Assembly (NCBI GenBank): GCA_016709875.1
Contig: JADJLZ010000006.1
Span: forward strand, 62,001 to 126,000
Direction of reading: 5' to 3'
Source of the DNA: Planctomycetota bacterium
GTDB taxonomy: Bacteria; Planctomycetota; UBA1135; GCA-002686595
DNA: 64,000 bases
The first letter of the stretch is position 1, and the number at the start of each line of letters is the position of its first letter. Made by a program: the position numbers and the translations under genes. This document shows positions 45,075-53,878 of the stretch, piece after piece. The notes below the pieces were generated by a model. That model ran no database searches, was not told the DNA's origin, and saw nothing but the letters and a program-made list of their open reading frames with translations.

Positions 45075-46036
45075 TGCTGGCAGAACTTGTCGAGGGCGTC
45101 GCGCAGGAAGAGCAGCATGTTCGTGTCGGCTTCCTTGTCCGCGACGCGCGCCAGCAGGCTGCAAGCCGTCTCGCGCGGGAGGATCTTGATCAAGGCCTGC
45201 ACCGCCATGCGCCGCAGGTAGCCATCGCCTGTCGATTCGAGCAGGATCGCCGAGAGCGTCTTCTGCGCGAGCTGGTTGTCGGGATGCCGGCCGAGCTCCT
45301 TGACGGCGCGCACGCGCGCGGCCTCCTCCATGTAGAGGTTCGACGCGACGTCCGCGAGTGCGGGGACGGGATCGGTGTTGGACTTCTCGCAGGCCGTGAC
45401 CCAGGCGCGCACGAGCCACTCCTGCGGCGGGAGCGTCTGCTTCTCTCGCGCGCGGCGCACGAAAGGCTCGAGGATCTCGAGCGCGCGCTTGGGCTGCACC
45501 TCTGCCAGCAGCAGTGTCGCCTCGGTGCGCAGGGCGAGCGAGGTGCCGTACTGCGTGACCAGGTTCTCGAGCAGGACCTTCGAGTCCTCCGGAGCCGCGT
45601 GGGCCGCGACGATCAGCAGCGCGCGCTCGACCTCTTCGGGGCGCTTGGCCTCGGGCGTCTCGCGCAGGCGTGCGAGTGCCTCGCGGCCGATCTCCGGACC
45701 GCTCGATGTGAGCTCGGCCAGCAGCGCCTTGCCCTCGATGAACTGCGTGTCGTTGACGTCGCTCGTGACCGTCTTCGCGAGCGGAGTGAACAGCTGGACG
45801 AGGCGCTCGATACGGTCCTTCGGGGAGGCCTGAGAATGCGAGGGGCTCCCGGGGGCCGTCGATCGGTCGCAGCCGGCGAGCGGCAGCAGCCCGAGCGCGA
45901 GCGCGAGGCAGGTGTGCCAAAGCGCACGCTGAGTGCGCGATCCCGACCATCCGGAGGGGGGCCGGGGGGGGACGACAGCCGCGATTCGGTGAGATTCCAG
46001 GGAGCGGGAGGAGATTCGGAGGGTGCTGGGCGGCAT
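45071..46036 (-). CDS. Lipoprotein with HEAT-like helical repeats
   Basis: 321 residues, unknown function. ATG 46036 is the only usable start; it leaves a long basic region of 38 residues before the hydrophobic segment and lipobox LAGC (C56). GGGAAG lies 9 bases before the ATG. The mature part is alpha-helical, with repeating pairs of Leu/Ala-rich helices (for example RTEATLLLAEVQPKRALEI, RMAVQALIKIL) of HEAT/TPR type. It overlaps the tatD start. Confidence 0.7.
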   Translation of the reverse strand: MPPSTLRISSRSLESHRIAAVVPPRPPSGWSGSRTQRALWHTCLALALGLLPLAGCDRSTAPGSPSHSQASPKDRIERLVQLFTPLAKTVTSDVNDTQFIEGKALLAELTSSGPEIGREALARLRETPEAKRPEEVERALLIVAAHAAPEDSKVLLENLVTQYGTSLALRTEATLLLAEVQPKRALEILEPFVRRAREKQTLPPQEWLVRAWVTACEKSNTDPVPALADVASNLYMEEAARVRAVKELGRHPDNQLAQKTLSAILLESTGDGYLRRMAVQALIKILPRETACSLLARVADKEADTNMLLFLRDALDKFCQH

Positions 46037-46149
46037 TCGTCGAGGCTTCCCGCGGGGCGCCTGCGGTCGCGTGCAGGGGCAAAACTCGGGCCGGGGAGCC
46101 TATCCCGCAGAGCTCCGGGCGACCAGAACTCGCGCCTACGTCGAAAAAG

Positions 46150-46180
46150 TTGGCAACCCCGGAAGGGGTGCCCTTATAGT
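46150..46180 (+). promoter_or_regulatory. Candidate promoter of large lipoprotein 4
   Basis: TTGGCA, 19-base spacer, TATAGT (five of six matches). The inverted repeat ACCCC-GGAA-GGGGT lies between -35 and -10, a possible operator. Predicted leader about 80 bases. Confidence 0.45.
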
Positions 46181-46268
46181 TCGCGGTCCTGCATTTGCCG
46201 GATCCCCCCCTCCGGCGCGGGAACCCCTCCCCGCCCTTCGATTCGACTCTCTAAGCCTCCTCATCTCC

Positions 46269-49200
46269 ATGAGAAACCTCGGACTGAGCGCCCTGGCGGC
46301 CCTGGCCATGCTCCTCCCGGCCTGTACCGGCGGCGGAAACACCGCTAGCAACGGGAGCATCGGCAACTCGATGTTCATCCTGACCTGTTCCTTGGGCTGC
46401 CCCAGCGGCGCCGGCGGTCAGGAGGTCCACTGCACACCGATCAGCATCGCTCCCAACCAGGAGTTCGTGGTCACCTTCTCGCAGCCGGTCGACCCGACCT
46501 CGGTGAGCTCGGAGACCTTCAGCATCATCGACACGTTCAGCGGAGCCACGCCGCTGGGCACCCGGCTGGTGGACCCCGTCGATTCGCGCCGAGTGATCTT
46601 CCGGCCGGCGATCAGCTTCGACTTCCAGGGCAACCCGACCTTCGGATTCTCCTCGGGGGCCAGCTACTCGATCGTGATCAAGGGCACCACGCAGGATCCG
46701 ACCGGGCCGTACATCCGCAGCGTCGGGGGCAAATCCAACTCCAGTCGTATGTCGTGCCAGATGGCGACGACCAGCACCCCGATCGACTACGTCCCGGGCG
46801 CGCCCTCGGTCACGGTGAAGGTCGACCTCGCGCACGCCCCGGGTGATCCGGTGAGCCAGTGGCAGAACTTCGACGGGGAGGACGCGACGGACGTCTGGAC
46901 CCAGTCGACCGTGCGCCTGATCTTCGACGACATCATGAACCCGGTGACGCTCGCCAACCAGGCGACGCACCAGTCGACCTTCGTGACCATCAAGGTCGAC
47001 GTCGACGGTGACCTGAGCACCACCGTGGACCAGATCACGCTCTCGGGGCTGTACGTCGTCACGGTGGACCTCGCCAACCTGACGACGGTGCTCACCTTCA
47101 CGTCGTCCTCGGGCATGCCCTCGAGCGGAGACCCGCTCGTGAACCCGCTGCCGCGCCTGGTCGTGGTCAACTTCCCGTCCGCCATCCAGGACCTCGCGGG
47201 CAACGGGCTCTCGAACGCGGGTTCGATCCACTTCACGCCGGAGTTCACCGCGCACGACGCGGTCACGCTGCCGGACATCGACGGCGAGAACTTCAACGAC
47301 ACGATCTACGACCAGTCGAGCATCTCGGCTGGCACCTGGGGCAACGGCCGACTGACGCGCGGCTTCGGCGGCGGCTCCGGCCGCCTGGGTGAAATTCGCA
47401 TCCGCCAGGGCGCGCCGGTCGACCTGAGCACCGATTCGCAGGTGTTCCCGCTCGACGCCACGGTCTATCCCGCGGCTGTCGTCACGCGCGACCTGCTCGA
47501 CAACTCGATCCCGGTCGTCGACTACGATCCGGCCGATCCGCAGAGCTGGCCGACGATCACAGTCACGAACGGCATCTTCGAGTTCAGCTCGCTCACGATC
47601 GAACCGGGAGCCTCGCTGAAGTTCCATGGCACGCACCCCGCGCGCGTCCTCGTCCGCGGCCCGGTGCAGATCCAGGGCAACAGCACGATCGACGTCACCG
47701 GCTCGAGCGCCGACAGTCAGGACTCGAGCGTGCTCACGGGTAGCAGCGGAGCCGCGGGGGGCCCGAACGCCGGTTCCGGTGGCGATGGGGCGGACCGCTT
47801 CAACAACGCCGCGTTCCCCAGCCTGCTGACGGTGGGTGGCGTCGCGAACCCGGGTTCGGACATCAACGGGGCGCCGGGTGGCGGAGTCGGACAGGTCGCC
47901 GGGCTCGGCGCCGCGCACGGGGGCACCGTGTTCCCGCTGTCGAATTTCCCGACCTCCAACGTCGCTCCGCCTGCGGTCTCCGGCGGACTCGCCTACACCT
48001 ACGACGAGTTGCACTTCTCGCTCCTCAGCGGCTGCATCAGCATGCAGGCCGGCGCGGCGGGCGGCGGCGGCACCTACGGGGATGGCACGCTCGTCAGCGG
48101 TGGAGCGGGTACGGGCAACTCTCCCCAGCTGCTCACGGGCCTCGGCGACTCGAACCTCCCGCCGAACACGCTGCCCGGTGCTGGAATCCCGATCGAACCG
48201 CCGGATCCCGCGAGCGGGCACTTCGTGCGCAAGCTCGATGCGGACATCGGCAATCTGCGCGGCGGAGCCGGCGGCGGTGGCGGCGGCTGCTCGCTGTTCG
48301 GAACCTCCACGCCCGAACTCTTTGCTCCCTGCGCGAACGGCGGGCAGATGATCGGCGCGGATGGCTACCAGGACAACAGTGGTGCCGGTGGCGGCGGTGG
48401 CGGTGGCGCCCTCCAGCTCGTCTCGGGCAGCGCGATCTTGCTCGACGGCGTCATCGACGCGCGCGGGGGCAACGGTGGAAGCGGCAGCACCACGGTCACG
48501 ACCGACCGCAAGAAGCAGGCTGCACCGGGCGGCGGTGGAACTGGCGGCGCCGTGCGCCTTCAGGCTCCGCTCGTCAGCCTCGCTCCGGTGGCCGGGCGCA
48601 TCAACATCACGGGCGGCGCCGGCGGCATCACCGACATGAACCACCGCACCGGCCAGATCGGCGGCGGTTCCGCGGCGAATTCGATCGGCGGCGCCGGCAG
48701 CAGCGGCCTCGTGCGCATCGAGGACTCGACCGGCCTGCTCACGCGCGCCACCGAGGCGCCCTGGGTGCTGCCCTTCGACCCGACGCACCTGCACGCTGGC
48801 TCCGGCCTGCCCGAGTCGGAGGACTTCCTCTCGGTCGGCAACTGGTCGCTCCCGCGCAAGCGTCCCGAGAGCTTCAGCGCGTCGACCTCGTGCTGGATGC
48901 AGCCTGCGGAGTCGTTCTTCGTCCTGAGCTTCGACGCGGACGATCTCCTGAACGCGGACCCGGCCCTGCGCTACGGCTGGAACATGGACGTGATCTACAA
49001 CTCCGGTTCCGGCGAGCAGCTGATCCATTACCGCGGTCCCGACCCGAACCTGCCCTTCCCCTCGGGCGACTTCCAGTCGAACCTCGGCAACACCCTCAAC
49101 CACGGCCTCGCCGCGGGCCAGGGTTCCTACTTCGCGATCCGTTTCCAGGGCGCGAAGTCGAAGTCGAGCGTCGCGGGCCACCCGTGTGACGTCAACCTGT

Positions 49201-49397
49201 ACGGCGCCGCATCGGACATCGTCACCGGCTCGCTCACCCCCTGGGTGCGCCACCCTGCGGACCTGAACCAGTTCAGCCCGCACCCCGACATGATTCGCTA
49301 CACGCTCGTGTTCGACAACGCGCTGGTGACCCCGGGCTCGATCGGCTCGTTCATCAAGGGTGTGACGAACCTCAAGATCCGCACGCAGCCGGACTGA
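46269..49397 (+). CDS. Large lipoprotein with Ig-like and glycine-rich beta domains (paralogue 4 of 4)
   Basis: 1042 residues. ATG 46269 gives a compact signal peptide with lipobox LPAC (C19). Ig-like modules lie at about 55-150 (FVVTFSQPVDPTSVSSETF, VIFRPAIS, GFSSGASYSIVI) and about 195-320. Residues about 440-800 are glycine-rich strands (VQIQGNSTIDVTGS, AILLDGVIDARGGNGGSG). The end (MIRYTLVFDNAL...VTNLKIRTQPD) matches the C-terminal module of the three lipoproteins at 21333-30025, although it lies 16 kb away. It has its own promoter and a stem-loop after it. Confidence 0.75.
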   Translation: MRNLGLSALAALAMLLPACTGGGNTASNGSIGNSMFILTCSLGCPSGAGGQEVHCTPISIAPNQEFVVTFSQPVDPTSVSSETFSIIDTFSGATPLGTRLVDPVDSRRVIFRPAISFDFQGNPTFGFSSGASYSIVIKGTTQDPTGPYIRSVGGKSNSSRMSCQMATTSTPIDYVPGAPSVTVKVDLAHAPGDPVSQWQNFDGEDATDVWTQSTVRLIFDDIMNPVTLANQATHQSTFVTIKVDVDGDLSTTVDQITLSGLYVVTVDLANLTTVLTFTSSSGMPSSGDPLVNPLPRLVVVNFPSAIQDLAGNGLSNAGSIHFTPEFTAHDAVTLPDIDGENFNDTIYDQSSISAGTWGNGRLTRGFGGGSGRLGEIRIRQGAPVDLSTDSQVFPLDATVYPAAVVTRDLLDNSIPVVDYDPADPQSWPTITVTNGIFEFSSLTIEPGASLKFHGTHPARVLVRGPVQIQGNSTIDVTGSSADSQDSSVLTGSSGAAGGPNAGSGGDGADRFNNAAFPSLLTVGGVANPGSDINGAPGGGVGQVAGLGAAHGGTVFPLSNFPTSNVAPPAVSGGLAYTYDELHFSLLSGCISMQAGAAGGGGTYGDGTLVSGGAGTGNSPQLLTGLGDSNLPPNTLPGAGIPIEPPDPASGHFVRKLDADIGNLRGGAGGGGGGCSLFGTSTPELFAPCANGGQMIGADGYQDNSGAGGGGGGGALQLVSGSAILLDGVIDARGGNGGSGSTTVTTDRKKQAAPGGGGTGGAVRLQAPLVSLAPVAGRINITGGAGGITDMNHRTGQIGGGSAANSIGGAGSSGLVRIEDSTGLLTRATEAPWVLPFDPTHLHAGSGLPESEDFLSVGNWSLPRKRPESFSASTSCWMQPAESFFVLSFDADDLLNADPALRYGWNMDVIYNSGSGEQLIHYRGPDPNLPFPSGDFQSNLGNTLNHGLAAGQGSYFAIRFQGAKSKSSVAGHPCDVNLYGAASDIVTGSLTPWVRHPADLNQFSPHPDMIRYTLVFDNALVTPGSIGSFIKGVTNLKIRTQPD

Positions 49398-49426
49398 TCC
49401 CGGTTCGCGAGCGCAATCGAAACGCC

Positions 49427-49450
49427 AAGGGCCGCCGTGAGGCGGCCCTT
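49427..49450 (+). terminator. Stem-loop after large lipoprotein 4
   Basis: Perfect 10-bp stem AAGGGCCGCC / GGCGGCCCTT with GTGA loop, 29 bases after the stop; the 3' arm ends in TT but no long T tract follows. Confidence 0.6.
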
Positions 49451-49465
49451 CGCCTGGAACGGGAG

Positions 49466-50740
49466 ATGCCCGACACCACCCTTCCCATCGGGAGCGCGCG
49501 AGGCGTGCTCGTCCGCAGCCGCTGGCTGATCGCAGAGGGCGCGCAGCCCGTCCGCGAGGGCGGGCTGTGGATCGTTCGCGGGCGGATCGAAGGTGTGCTG
49601 CGCTCGCCCGGCGAGGTCCGCGCGTGTCAGCGCCGGCGTTCCCCGCGCATGGTCGACCTCGGCGACGCGCTCGTCGCGCCGGGCTTCGTCGATGCGCACG
49701 CGCACCTCGAGCTCAGCGCGCTCGCCGCTCGCGTGCCCGCGGGCAGGAATTTCGCTGCGTGGATCCGGACCCTGATCGCCGAGCGCGGCAAGACGAGCTC
49801 CAAGCGGCTCGCCGCCGGCGCGCGAGCGGGCGCGGACGCGCTGCTCGCGAGCGGGACCACGCTGGTCGCGGACATCGACTCGCTCGGGCTGCTCGCGCGC
49901 GCCTTGCGCGGCCACCCGCTGCGTCGCATCCCATTCCACGAACTGCTCGACGCGCGCGACCCCGCGCGCACGCGGCCCGCGCTCGCGCGCGCGCACGCCG
50001 CCCTGCGCGCTGCGCGACGACTGGGACACGGGCTCTCGCCGCACGCGCCGACGACGGTCAGCGCCGCGCTCGCCTCGGGCATCGCGCGCCTGGCGAAGCG
50101 CCGCCGCGCGCGCGTGATGGTGCACTGGGCTGAGACGGCCGAGGAGGAGCGCTGGCTCGAGTCGGGCGAGGGTCCGCTCGCAGCGCTGCTCGGCGCCTCG
50201 CCGTTGCAGCGCGGTCTGGATCTGCTCGAGGCGGCGGGCCTGCTCGGGCGGCGCACGCTGCTGGTGCACGGCAACCTGGCCCGCCCCGACGAGCGCGAGC
50301 GCGTCGCACGCGCCGGCGCCGTGCTGGTGCACTGTCCGGGCACGCACGCCTTCTTCGCTCGCCCGCGCTTCGCCCTCGGCGCATGGCGTTCCGCGGGGGC
50401 ACGCCTGGCGCTCGGGACGGATTCGCTCGCGTCCAACGGCGCGCTCGACATGCGCGCGGAGATCGCGCAGCTCCTGCGCACACAGCCCGCGCTCCATCCG
50501 CGCGAGGCCTGGCTGCTCGGCACGCGCGACGGGGCCGAGGCGCTCGGGCTGGCGCAGCGCGCAGGCGAACTGCGCCGCGGCGCCTTTGCGGATTTCGCCG
50601 TCTTCGGAGCGGGGCCCGCGCGCGCGGGCGAGATCTGGGAGCACCTCTGCCGCCCGGGCGCCCCGGTCCGGGAAGTCTGGATCGCCGGCAAGCCCGTCTT
50701 TCGGGCGGCTCTCGAACCGGAAAAACCTCTCCGCAGCTGA
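49466..50740 (+). CDS. Amidohydrolase (aminofutalosine/MTA-SAH deaminase-like)
   Basis: 424 residues, TIM-barrel metal-dependent deaminase. Metal ligands: H78 and H80 in VDAHAHLELSAL, a His in MVHWAE, a His in LVHGNL and an Asp in LGTDSLASNG. The HLELSAL variant and LSPHAPTTVS are like the purine-type deaminases that act on S-adenosylhomocysteine, methylthioadenosine or aminodeoxyfutalosine (menaquinone route). I cannot choose among these substrates. GGGAG lies almost directly before ATG 49466. Confidence 0.8.
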   Translation: MPDTTLPIGSARGVLVRSRWLIAEGAQPVREGGLWIVRGRIEGVLRSPGEVRACQRRRSPRMVDLGDALVAPGFVDAHAHLELSALAARVPAGRNFAAWIRTLIAERGKTSSKRLAAGARAGADALLASGTTLVADIDSLGLLARALRGHPLRRIPFHELLDARDPARTRPALARAHAALRAARRLGHGLSPHAPTTVSAALASGIARLAKRRRARVMVHWAETAEEERWLESGEGPLAALLGASPLQRGLDLLEAAGLLGRRTLLVHGNLARPDERERVARAGAVLVHCPGTHAFFARPRFALGAWRSAGARLALGTDSLASNGALDMRAEIAQLLRTQPALHPREAWLLGTRDGAEALGLAQRAGELRRGAFADFAVFGAGPARAGEIWEHLCRPGAPVREVWIAGKPVFRAALEPEKPLRS

Positions 50741-50784
50741 ACTTCGGCCGCCGCCCGCCAGAATAGGGACCCGCCCCCCCGCTC

Positions 50785-51810
50785 ATGGACCTCGAACCCC
50801 GATCGGCCACCCCGGCCTCGTCTGCGCTCGCGCGCGAACGCGCGCTTGAACTCCTCTCGCGCGGCAAGCGCTTCGTGCTCTCGGGCCATCAACGCCCCGA
50901 CGGCGACTGCCTGGGCGCGCAGGCCGCGCTCGCGAGCCTGCTCCTGGACCAGGGCCGCGAGGTGTGGATCTACAACCCCGACCTGCCTGAGAAGCGCTAC
51001 GCCTACCTGGGCGAGAAGGTGCAGCAGCGCGCGTTCACCGGCGGCGACCTGCCGCTGCACGACGTCAGCGTGCTGCTCGACTTCTCGGAGCTCACGCGCA
51101 CGGGCGATCTCGCGCCGGTGCTCGCCAAGCATCCCTCGAAGAAGCTCGTCGTCGATCACCACATCCACCACGGCGCGCCCTGGTGGGACGAGTGCTACGT
51201 GGACGTCACGGCGTCGGCGACGGGCCTGCTCGTGCGGCGCATCGCGCGCGAACTGGGCTGGAAGCTCGACCGCAGCGCGGCGCAGGGCGTCTTCACCTCG
51301 CTCGTGACCGACACGGGCTGGTTCAAGTACTCGAACACCGACGCGGAGACGCTGAGTGTCGCCGCGGAGATGATCGCGCTGGGCGTCGAGCCTTCGAGCA
51401 TCTTCGACAAGCTCTACCAGCAGCGCACGCGCCATCACCCCGCGTACCTCGCGCGCCTGCTGGCGCGCACCGAGTACCTCGCCGATGGCCGCCTCGCGGT
51501 GGTGGACCAGCCGCTGGCCGAGAAGCTCGATCCCGACCTCGTCGACAGCGACGAGTTGCTCGACATCCTGCGCTCGGTCGCGAGCGTCGAGGTCGTGCTC
51601 TACCTGCGCGAGATCCCAAGCGGCGCGTGCAAGCTCTCCGCGCGCTCGAAGACCGACTACGACGTCAACGCGCTCGCGCGTCGCTTCGGCGGCGGCGGGC
51701 ACCGGAAAGCCTCGGGCGCGACGATTCCCGGGACGCTCGGCGACGTGCGCCCGCAACTGGTCACGGCCGCTCTGGAGGGCTTCGGCGCATCCGCGCCGAC
51801 TCCGCGATGA
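50785..51810 (+). CDS. nrnA: DHH-family nanoRNase/pAp phosphatase (NrnA-like)
   Basis: 341 residues; hydrolyses 2-5-base RNA fragments and/or 3'-phosphoadenosine 5'-phosphate. DHH domain ligands: H35, D39 and D41 in GHQRPDGDCLG, D in LLDFSE and the VVDHHIHH motif. DHHA1 domain ends with FGGGGHRKASGA. No strong Shine-Dalgarno. The stop overlaps the next ATG (ATGA). With the RNase E/G gene it represents the terminal stage of RNA decay. Confidence 0.9.
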   Translation: MDLEPRSATPASSALARERALELLSRGKRFVLSGHQRPDGDCLGAQAALASLLLDQGREVWIYNPDLPEKRYAYLGEKVQQRAFTGGDLPLHDVSVLLDFSELTRTGDLAPVLAKHPSKKLVVDHHIHHGAPWWDECYVDVTASATGLLVRRIARELGWKLDRSAAQGVFTSLVTDTGWFKYSNTDAETLSVAAEMIALGVEPSSIFDKLYQQRTRHHPAYLARLLARTEYLADGRLAVVDQPLAEKLDPDLVDSDELLDILRSVASVEVVLYLREIPSGACKLSARSKTDYDVNALARRFGGGGHRKASGATIPGTLGDVRPQLVTAALEGFGASAPTPR

Positions 51811-52568
51811 AGGTCGCGATCATCTCCGACCTGCACTCCAACCGCGAGGCGCTCGAGGCGGTCTTCGCGCACATCCGCACGCTGGGCATCGGCACCGTCT
51901 ACTGCCTGGGTGACGTCGTCGGCTACGGCCCCGAGCCCGAGTTCTGCGTCGACATGGTGCGCGGCCACGCCTCGCTGTGCCTGATGGGCAACCACGACGA
52001 GGCGCTCTTCCGCGATGCCTCCGATTTCAACCCGCACGCGCGCGAAGCGATCGAGTTCACGCGCGCGCGCATGAAGCCCAAGTGGTACCACTCGACCGAG
52101 CGCAAGGCGCGCTGGGAGTGGCTGCGCGAATTGCCGCTGACGCACCAGGAGGGGCGCTTCCTCTTCGTGCACGGCAGCCCGCGCGATCCGGTGCGCGAGT
52201 ACGTCCTGTCGACGGACGGCTTCCTGAACCCCGACAAGCTGCGCTCGATCTTCGATGGATTCCAGGGCGTGTGCGTCGGCGGCCACACGCACCACCCGGG
52301 CGTGCACGACGAGGAACTGCGCTTCCACGGACTCGAAGGGCGCGAGAGGCTGACGCTGCCGCTGCCGCAGGGCCGCAAGTGGTTCGTCAACGTCGGTTCG
52401 ACCGGTCAGCCGCGCGACGGCGACCCGCGCGCGTGCTACGCGGTGCTCGAGGACGAGCAGGTCACCTGGCACCGCGTCGCGTACGACTACCGCGCGACGA
52501 TGCAGAAGATCCTCGACACGGGCGTGCTGAGCGAGGTGCTCGCGCGCAGGCTCGCGGTCGGAAAGTAG
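51807..52568 (+). CDS. Calcineurin-like metallophosphoesterase
   Basis: 253 residues, coupled to nrnA. All five motifs are present: SDLHSN (7-12), GDVVGYGP, GNHDEAL, VHGSPRDP, and GGHTHHP. The GYGP.P form places it in the YfcE/protein-phosphatase-like cluster of small phosphodiesterases. Substrate unknown; the coupling to nrnA hints at nucleotide metabolism. Confidence 0.88.
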   Translation: MKVAIISDLHSNREALEAVFAHIRTLGIGTVYCLGDVVGYGPEPEFCVDMVRGHASLCLMGNHDEALFRDASDFNPHAREAIEFTRARMKPKWYHSTERKARWEWLRELPLTHQEGRFLFVHGSPRDPVREYVLSTDGFLNPDKLRSIFDGFQGVCVGGHTHHPGVHDEELRFHGLEGRERLTLPLPQGRKWFVNVGSTGQPRDGDPRACYAVLEDEQVTWHRVAYDYRATMQKILDTGVLSEVLARRLAVGK

Positions 52569-52574
52569 CGCGCC

Positions 52575-53485
52575 TCAGCCGATGCGCAGCGCGCTGCGCA
52601 TCACGTGCCCGAGGATCTGCGGGTTCTTGCGCATCCGGCGGATCGAATAGGGCCGCCACTCCGGGCCGTAGGGCACGTACACGCGCACGGTGTGGCCGGC
52701 CTCGCGCCACTTCTTCCAGAGCTCTTCGCGCACGCCCATCAGTACCTGGAACTCGTACTGCTCGCGCGTGTAGCCGGCCTGCTTCAGCACCGCGAGGCAC
52801 TGCTCGGCGAGCAGGTCGTCGTGTGTCGCGAGCGCGACGAAGGCCTTGCGCGCAGCGAGCTTCTTGACGCACTCGACGTAGGCCGCGCGGATCGGTTCAG
52901 GCTGGGTGTGTGCGATCTGCGCGGGCTCGAGGTAGATGCCCTTCACCATGCGCACGTTGAGCGGACCAGGGGGGATCGCGTCGATGTCCTTGGGCGTGCG
53001 GAACAGGCGCGACTGCAGCACGATGCCGGTGTTGGCGTGCTTGGCGCGCAGCGCGGTGAAGACGCGCAGCGTCCCGTCGGTGGTCGGATGGTCCTCCATC
53101 TCGACGCGCAGGAACAGTCCGAGCTGCGCGAGGTGCCCGGCGAGATCGGAGTAGAGTTCGAGCGCGAGATCCTCGCGCAGCGAGAGTCCGACGTGCGTGG
53201 GCTTGACCGACACGTAGGCGGCGAGCTTGCTCTTGGCGAGAGCTCCACCGAGGCGGCCTTGTAGGTCGCGACCACGTTGCGCGCCTCGCGTTCGTCGTGC
53301 ACGTTCTCGCCCAGGACGTCGAGGATCCCCGGATGGCCGAGCGCCGCGAGCGCGCGCAGCCGGTCGAGGGCCTCCGCGAGCGTCTCGCCGGCGATGTAGC
53401 GCGCCGCCAGACGCCGCATGACCGGCTTGGGTACGTAGGGCAGGAGGAAGAGCACGGGCCGGGTGAGGAGCGCCATGGGTGCCAT
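52575..53485 (-). pseudogene. Proline dehydrogenase interrupted by a one-base deletion
   Basis: FAD-dependent oxidation of proline to pyrroline-5-carboxylate. Start at ATG 53485 (or 53476). The first 82 codons (MAPMALLTRP... VVATYKAASVEL) are in one frame; the rest (LAKSKLAAYVSVKPTHVGL to the stop at 52575) is in another. Adding one base near 53238-53244, where CTCTCGCC would become CTCCTCGCC, restores a 303-residue protein of normal length. Active-site segments survive: RMVKGIYLEP, ATHDD, LMGVREE and VYVPYGPEWRPY. Either a recent mutation or a sequence error; the intact codon pattern on both sides favours an error or a very young break. Confidence 0.88.
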
Positions 53486-53505
53486 CGGGGCGCGCGAGTC
53501 TAGCG

Positions 53506-53535
53506 TTGGCGGGGGCGGATCTCGCGCTCTAGGAT
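53506..53535 (+). promoter_or_regulatory. Candidate promoter of cutA
   Basis: TTGGCG, 18-base spacer, TAGGAT. The transcript would begin near 53542, at the ATG. The AGGA within the -10 could instead be a ribosome site for ATG 53543. Confidence 0.4.
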
Positions 53536-53542
53536 GCCGCAC

Positions 53543-53878
53543 ATGTCCGGATCCGGATCGGAAGATGCGCGGGTGGTGCTCGTGACCGCTCCCGAGATCG
53601 GCGTCGCACGCGCGCTGGCCCGCGGCCTGCTGGAGCGCCGCCTCGCCGCCTGCGTCAACCTGCTCCCCGGTCTGGAGAGCCACTACCGCTGGAAGGGGGC
53701 CTTGGAGAGTGCGAGCGAGGTGCTGCTGCTGGTCAAGACGCGCGCCGCGCACCTGCCGCGCCTGGAGGCCTTCCTCGCGCAGGAGCATCCCTACGAGTGC
53801 CCCGAGTGCATCGCGCTCGAACCCGCGCACGTCGAACGCAGCTACCTGGAATGGCTGCTCGCCGAGACCGCGCCATGA
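53543..53878 (+). CDS. cutA: Divalent-cation tolerance protein CutA
   Basis: 111 residues from ATG 53543; ATG 53534 is in frame but lacks a ribosome site and lies within the likely -10. Trimeric ferredoxin-like fold. VVLVTAPEIGVARALARGLLERRLAACVNLLPG, the WKGALESASEVLLLVKT strand and HPYECPECIAL are the family signature. Linked to copper tolerance in E. coli, but its general role is unsettled. The stop overlaps the next ATG. Confidence 0.92.
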   Translation: MSGSGSEDARVVLVTAPEIGVARALARGLLERRLAACVNLLPGLESHYRWKGALESASEVLLLVKTRAAHLPRLEAFLAQEHPYECPECIALEPAHVERSYLEWLLAETAP

